Source of the DNA: Roseococcus sp. SYP-B2431
GTDB taxonomy: Bacteria > Pseudomonadota > Alphaproteobacteria > Acetobacterales > Acetobacteraceae
Direction: 5' to 3'
Assembly: GCF_004336745.1 (NCBI RefSeq)
Contig: NZ_SJXD01000002.1
Span: forward strand, 1-52,904
DNA length: 52,904 nucleotides
Within the stretch, counting starts at the first letter, position 1, and each line of letters starts with the position of its first letter. The translations under genes and the position numbers were made by a program. This document shows positions 49,342-52,904 of this stretch, piece after piece. The notes under the pieces are model-generated. The model was given only the letters and a program-made list of their open reading frames with translations, did not search any database and had not been told where the DNA came from.

Positions 49342-49370
49342 CACCAGGTGAGGCATAGCCTGACCTGGTG
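49342..49370. ncRNA. Hairpin in a noncoding stretch upstream of the HEPN-CBS gene
   Basis: caccaggtgaggc (49342-49354) and gcctgacctggtg (49358-49370) pair over 13 bases with one mismatch around an ata loop. It lies 81 bases before the ATG, inside a 219-base noncoding stretch (49233-49451) of lower G+C. It is either a terminator of the upstream gene, a leader structure or part of a small RNA; the ncRNA label is a hypothesis. Confidence 0.35.
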
Positions 49371-49451
49371 CACTGTAATCCATGCCGAGGGCGCGTAGCT
49401 TTCGCCAGTGGGGCCACTTCGGCTGCTCTGAAGTTTAGGATAGGCGCGAGA

Positions 49452-50516
49452 ATGGCTGAAAGTCAAGTTCCGTATTCCAACCTGCCGCATCAGATCGCCG
49501 CTATCCGGGCCTCACTCTCGGAGCCACGCTTCTCCACCTATCTTGCCAAGGGCGGGGGCGACGAAGGCTACGCCATCGCGCTCTATCTCTACAATGCCCG
49601 CGTCGCGAAGGCATTCATGTATCCCCTCGGTGTTGTCGAGGTAACGCTTCGCAATGCCATCGATGCCCTGCTCGTCGCACAGCACGGGCCAGCCTGGCAG
49701 CTCGAGCCCAGCTTCCGCGACTCCGTATTAATGCCAGACGGACTCTCCGCCTTGGATACCGCCATCAGGCGCGCCGGCGTCCAACCGACGCGTGACCACG
49801 TCGTCGCCGAACTTACCTTCGACTTCTGGTCAAATTTGCTCCGGCCGGAATACGGCAGCCTGTGGCGCACCAGTCTCAACGTCGTTTTTCCGAACCTCGT
49901 CCGGGGCACGACGCGGCACCAGATCCAGGCCAAGGCGCGCGAGATCAATCGGTTTCGCAATCGGGTTGCCCATCATGAGCCGGTGCTCGACCTCAACATC
50001 ACGGACATTCATGCCAAGATCGTGGAACTCGCCGGCCTCCGCTGCGCTGAAACCGCAGCATGGCTAAGGCACCATTCCACTGTCGGCATCGTGACCCGCA
50101 CGCGTCCACGTGGCGCGGCAGCCGGCTTTACGTCGGTGGAAACACGATTGGCGACGGATTTCGTAACGGTGACAGAGACGACCACCCTCGACGCTGTCGC
50201 ACATCAGTTTGACCGAAAGAACCAGGTGGCTGTCTGCCTCGACGACAGGGGATCGCCGGTTGCGGCCTTTGGAGCTCTTGAGCTCACCCAGTACATCTCG
50301 AAAGTAGCAAAGCCCAACGGTGGGCTCGTCGCTCTCGACGAACATACCGTGAAGAGCCTCCTGGAGGCATACGGACGTCGCTGGATCGCCATTTCCGCCA
50401 GCGACCCGTTTTCCAATGCCGCCGAGCACCTGCTGAAAGGGATGGAGTTCGTCGTCGGACTTGATGCCAACGGCGACATCGCGGGCGTCATCCCTCGAGC
50501 CTTGCGCCGCTATTGA
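49452..50516 (+). CDS. Abi-like HEPN protein fused to a CBS-domain pair
   Basis: 354 aa. The N-terminal part (residues 1 to about 205) has the Abi-like layout: PHQIAAIRASLSEPRFSTYL, VVEVTLRNAIDALL, and the RNase-type HEPN motif R169-NRVA-H174 in REINRFRNRVAHHEPVLDL. After residue about 225 two CBS-like units are seen (DFVTVTETTTLDAVAHQF with VAVCLDDRGSPVAAFG, and ISASDPFSNAAEHLLKG with FVVGLDANGDIAGVI). HEPN domains cut RNA in many defence and toxin systems; CBS pairs bind adenine nucleotides. No antitoxin gene is adjacent. Codon use is less GC-biased than the neighbours. Function is inferred, not known. Confidence 0.75.
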   Translation: MAESQVPYSNLPHQIAAIRASLSEPRFSTYLAKGGGDEGYAIALYLYNARVAKAFMYPLGVVEVTLRNAIDALLVAQHGPAWQLEPSFRDSVLMPDGLSALDTAIRRAGVQPTRDHVVAELTFDFWSNLLRPEYGSLWRTSLNVVFPNLVRGTTRHQIQAKAREINRFRNRVAHHEPVLDLNITDIHAKIVELAGLRCAETAAWLRHHSTVGIVTRTRPRGAAAGFTSVETRLATDFVTVTETTTLDAVAHQFDRKNQVAVCLDDRGSPVAAFGALELTQYISKVAKPNGGLVALDEHTVKSLLEAYGRRWIAISASDPFSNAAEHLLKGMEFVVGLDANGDIAGVIPRALRRY

Positions 50517-50537
50517 TGGCCGACGGCCCCCTCGTTT

Positions 50538-51503
50538 CTACTCGATCTTCACCGCCGCGGCGCGCACCACCGGCGTCCAGCGGTCGTATTCCTCGCGCAC
50601 GAAGCGGTCGGTGGCCGCCGCGTCCATCCAGATGGGCTCGCTGCCGAGATCGGCGAGGCGCGTGCGCATCTGCGGCGCCTCCATCACCTCCTTCGACAGG
50701 TTGCCCATCTTCTGCACGATGGCGGCCGGGGTGTTCCTCGGCGCGAAGAGGCCCGTCCAGGAGCGCACGGCGTAGTCCGGCACGCCGCCCTCGGCCACGG
50801 TGGGCAGGTCCGGGCGCAGGGCGACACGCTCGCCGGTGCAGACGGCGATGACACGCACCCGGCCCGCCTCGGAGGGCGGAATCACGGTCGGCAGATTCAT
50901 GAAGGCGAGCTTGATGGTGCCCGAGATGAGGTCCGTCAGCACCGGCCCGCCGCCGCGATAGGGCACATGCGTCATGTCCAGCCCCGTGCGCAGCCGGAAG
51001 AGCTCGCCCGCCAGATGGTTCGAGGAGCCGACGCCGGAGGAACCGAAGCTCATCCCGCCGGGGGTCGCGCGGATATGGGCGATCAGCTCCTGCACGTTGC
51101 GGACCGGCAGCGAGGGATGGATGGCGACGACATTGGGCACGTCCACCCACATGGCCATGCCGTGGAAGGCCTCGCGCACGTCGTAGCCGAGTTCGCCCGA
51201 GATCAGCGGGTAGAAGACGTGGTTGGAGGCGGAGGAGACGAAGAGCGTATTGCCGTCCGGCCGCGCGCGCATCGCCTGCCCCATGCCGACCGAGCCGCCG
51301 CCGCCGGGCCGGTTCTCGATCAGGAAGGGCTGGCGGGTGCTTCCCTCGAAGCTCGGCGAGAAGAGCCGCGCCACCACGTCGTTCGATCCGCCGGGCGCCC
51401 AGGGGACGATCATGGTGACCGGGCGTGTGGGCCAGGCCTCCTGGGCATGGCCCGCGAAGGGGGCAAGCAGGGCCGGGGCGGCCAGCAGGGCGCGGCGCTT
51501 CAT
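50538..51503 (-). CDS. Bug family solute-binding protein (TctC-like)
   Basis: 321 aa from ATG at 51503. Signal peptide 1-20 (MKRRALLAAPALLAPFAGHA), WPTRPVTMIVPWAPGGSNDV, RPGGGGSVGMGQAMRAR, SSGVGSSNHLAGEL, MTHVPYRGGG. It is the third orphan Bug receptor of the window. It ends 21 bases from the HEPN-CBS stop in convergent orientation. The next gene upstream, GFA-family, is on the same strand 25 bases away but is unrelated in function. Ligand unknown. Confidence 0.93.
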   Translation of the reverse strand: MKRRALLAAPALLAPFAGHAQEAWPTRPVTMIVPWAPGGSNDVVARLFSPSFEGSTRQPFLIENRPGGGGSVGMGQAMRARPDGNTLFVSSASNHVFYPLISGELGYDVREAFHGMAMWVDVPNVVAIHPSLPVRNVQELIAHIRATPGGMSFGSSGVGSSNHLAGELFRLRTGLDMTHVPYRGGGPVLTDLISGTIKLAFMNLPTVIPPSEAGRVRVIAVCTGERVALRPDLPTVAEGGVPDYAVRSWTGLFAPRNTPAAIVQKMGNLSKEVMEAPQMRTRLADLGSEPIWMDAAATDRFVREEYDRWTPVVRAAAVKIE

Positions 51504-51528
51504 GGATGGGTTTCCTCGGTTTCTTCCG

Positions 51529-51939
51529 CTACCGGAGAACGCCGTCTGGCGCCTCCGGCAACGCATCGGACGGGTTATACCAACTCGCCGCATCGGACCG
51601 CCAGATGTGGCCCGCGGGCCGGTCGGTGATCGGCGTGTCCAGGCATCCCAGCCGCAGCAGAACGTGGTCCCGCGCCGGCCGGTCGGCGAGGACCTGCGAG
51701 CCGCAGCTCCGGCAGAAGCGCCGGAACTTCCCCGGCGAGGACTCGTATTCGCCGAGGTTCCCCGCGCCCCGCACCCATCGGAAGGCCTCCCGCGGCACGC
51801 CCATCACGCTGGAGAAGGCCGAGCCATGCGCCTTGCGGCAGGTCCGGCAATGGCAGTGGACGATGGGCTCCCTCGGACGATCGGGCGGCACGTCGACCTC
51901 GTAGGCGACGGCGCCGCAGAGACAGCTTCCGGTCAGCAT
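51529..51939 (-). CDS. GFA (glutathione-dependent formaldehyde-activating) family zinc protein
   Basis: 136 aa, the usual size. Zinc Cys clusters are GSCLCGAVAYEV, HCHCRTCRKAHGSAF and FRRFCRSCGSQV, as in CENP-V/GFA proteins. The name comes from one member that joins formaldehyde to glutathione, but most members have no tested activity. It begins MLTGSCLCGAV at 51939 and is divergent from the lipoprotein gene at 52075. It may be co-transcribed with the Bug receptor. Confidence 0.9.
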   Translation of the reverse strand: MLTGSCLCGAVAYEVDVPPDRPREPIVHCHCRTCRKAHGSAFSSVMGVPREAFRWVRGAGNLGEYESSPGKFRRFCRSCGSQVLADRPARDHVLLRLGCLDTPITDRPAGHIWRSDAASWYNPSDALPEAPDGVLR

Positions 51940-52074
51940 CGGTTCTCCTCCGTGTGATCAGGGACACCCTGACGGCATGGTTGCACGAAGCCCGTTTCGC
52001 GCCACCGGTGGTGCATGGCGGAATGCCGGGACCCGGGCTAGGCTTCTCGCCGTGTGAGGCAGATGAGAGAAAAG

Positions 52075-52904
52075 ATGCGCGCAACCCGTCTGGCAGTCCT
52101 GACCGGAGCGGCCGCCCTGCTGGGGGCCTGCGCCTCGACCGGCATCCGCTCGGACGGCGGCGACGTCTTCGTGCTCGAGAACAGCAACCTGAGCGGATCG
52201 CGCGCCGTGGAGCGCGGCCTCGCCGATGCGCGCGACTTCTGCGCGGCCAACGGCCGGCAGTTCGTCGTGCAGGACAGCCGGATCGGCTCGGGCACCTATC
52301 AGCTCCAGTTCCGCTGCGTGGCGCCCTATGGCGTGGCGCGGGCTGGCGGCGTCGACCCCCTGCTGGCCGCGGCCGCGACGCCGGTCACGCCCGCCGCCAC
52401 CGAGACGCCGGCGCGCCGGCGCCGGGCCCGCCGCCCGGCCGATGCCGCCTATGTGCCGCCGGCCGAACCCTCCGCCGCGCCCGCCGAGACGCCGCGCCCG
52501 GCCCGCCGTGTTCGCCGGACGCGGCCCGCCGACGCCGCCTACGCGCCGGCCGCCGATGCCTCCGGGCTCCAGCCCATCCCGATGGCCTCCGCCCTGCCCT
52601 CGCGCTTCGCCCGGCCCGAGCCCGCGCCGCAAGAGGCGCCGGCCCTACCGCCCGTCGCGACCACGCCGCTCTTCAATCCGCGCGGGGCCAGCTTCCCGGC
52701 GCCGGTGGCGGCGCCCCTGCGCCGGATCCCGGCGGATAACGCGCCCTTCGCGCCCCTGGAGCAGGCCGCCGCGCCCGCCGCCGCCATCCAGCCGGCGGCC
52801 GCGCCGCGGGCGGCCGCCGGCGACGGCCTGCCGCCGATCCAGCTCCCGCCGGGTCTTCCCGGGCTTCGCCAATATCCACACGCATTTCGTCATGACGCTG
52901 GCCC
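52075..52904 (+). CDS. Lipoprotein with Pro/Ala/Arg-rich tail (3' end outside the window)
   Basis: At least 276 codons, open to the window edge. From ATG at 52075 (MRATRLAVLTGAAALLGACA) a lipobox LLGAC is seen, so it is a lipoprotein. A small folded part (DGGDVFVLENSNLSGSRAVE; DFCAANGRQFVVQDSRIGSG) contains Cys residues, then a long Pro/Ala/Arg-rich disordered region with an internal repeat RRPADAAYVPPAE / RTRPADAAYAPAA. An in-frame ATG at 52063 is an alternative start. Family not recognised. A tail with repeats may span the cell envelope. Confidence 0.7.
   Translation, partial: MRATRLAVLTGAAALLGACASTGIRSDGGDVFVLENSNLSGSRAVERGLADARDFCAANGRQFVVQDSRIGSGTYQLQFRCVAPYGVARAGGVDPLLAAAATPVTPAATETPARRRRARRPADAAYVPPAEPSAAPAETPRPARRVRRTRPADAAYAPAADASGLQPIPMASALPSRFARPEPAPQEAPALPPVATTPLFNPRGASFPAPVAAPLRRIPADNAPFAPLEQAAAPAAAIQPAAAPRAAAGDGLPPIQLPPGLPGLRQYPHAFRHDAG

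Overview
The window is about 70% G+C. It looks like a chromosome segment of an alphaproteobacterium, most likely an Acetobacteraceae member of the Roseomonas type. That placement is inference from base composition, the ybgC-tolQRA block joined to ruvCAB, the many orphan Bug (TctC-type) solute receptors and the style of the protein families; no marker gene was compared. Most of the window is conserved housekeeping sequence with dense, overlapping genes.

Layout. 1-5.2 kb, minus strand: yebC, ruvC, ruvA, ruvB, ybgC, tolQ, tolR and the start of tolA, i.e. Holliday-junction processing followed by the Tol-Pal envelope motor. 5.3-12.8 kb: a PPOX-type flavoprotein, a methyltransferase with an ATC-hydrolase-like protein, two MFS carriers, an ArsR-type regulator, a secreted EEP-fold hydrolase, a class III-like PPK2 and a CsbD stress protein. 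13-17.3 kb: panE-like reductase, purC, a LysE exporter, then a small-gene zone (70-aa membrane protein, XRE regulator, Gly-rich secreted protein) and tRNA-Pro(TGG). 17.4-23.5 kb: an FAD-linked dehydrogenase, a GMC oxidoreductase, a leucine-rich-repeat protein kinase, a PgdA-like deacetylase and a carbonic-anhydrase-like exported protein. 23.5-27.5 kb: prfC, fba, queD, queE, tRNA-Met(CAT). 27.6-32.5 kb: an E2-like acyltransferase domain overlapping a cytochrome P450, a Bug receptor and a YtcJ-like amidohydrolase.

32.5-34.75 kb is a low-G+C accessory island (a DUF4238 protein, and a DUF488 protein with an unnamed partner) at a convergent gene junction. 34.8-39.3 kb is a sulfur-trafficking run: two cysteine desulfurases, a 2Fe-2S ferredoxin, TenA and MnmA. 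39.8-42.7 kb has an alpha/beta hydrolase, an exported amidohydrolase and a CcdAB toxin-antitoxin pair. 42.7-47.9 kb is a likely catabolic cluster: Bug receptor, alpha-hydroxy-acid oxidase, enolase-superfamily enzyme, PuuE-like allantoinase homologue and a second deacetylase-fold enzyme. 49.2-50.5 kb is a second accessory cassette: an Abi-like HEPN protein fused to a CBS pair, again at a convergent junction. The window ends with a third Bug receptor, a GFA protein and a truncated lipoprotein.

Most interesting items: (i) a 103-bp dispersed element, present twice without gaps, that keeps two stem-loops even though one stem is completely flipped between copies, and that supplies the ribosome-binding site of mnmA; (ii) a 51-56 bp hairpin repeat in three copies flanking ruvA; (iii) the HEPN-CBS fusion with a hairpin-bearing noncoding leader; (iv) the DUF4238 / DUF488 island; (v) the LRR-kinase with intact catalytic residues; (vi) overlapping perfect dyads in the ccdAB control region.
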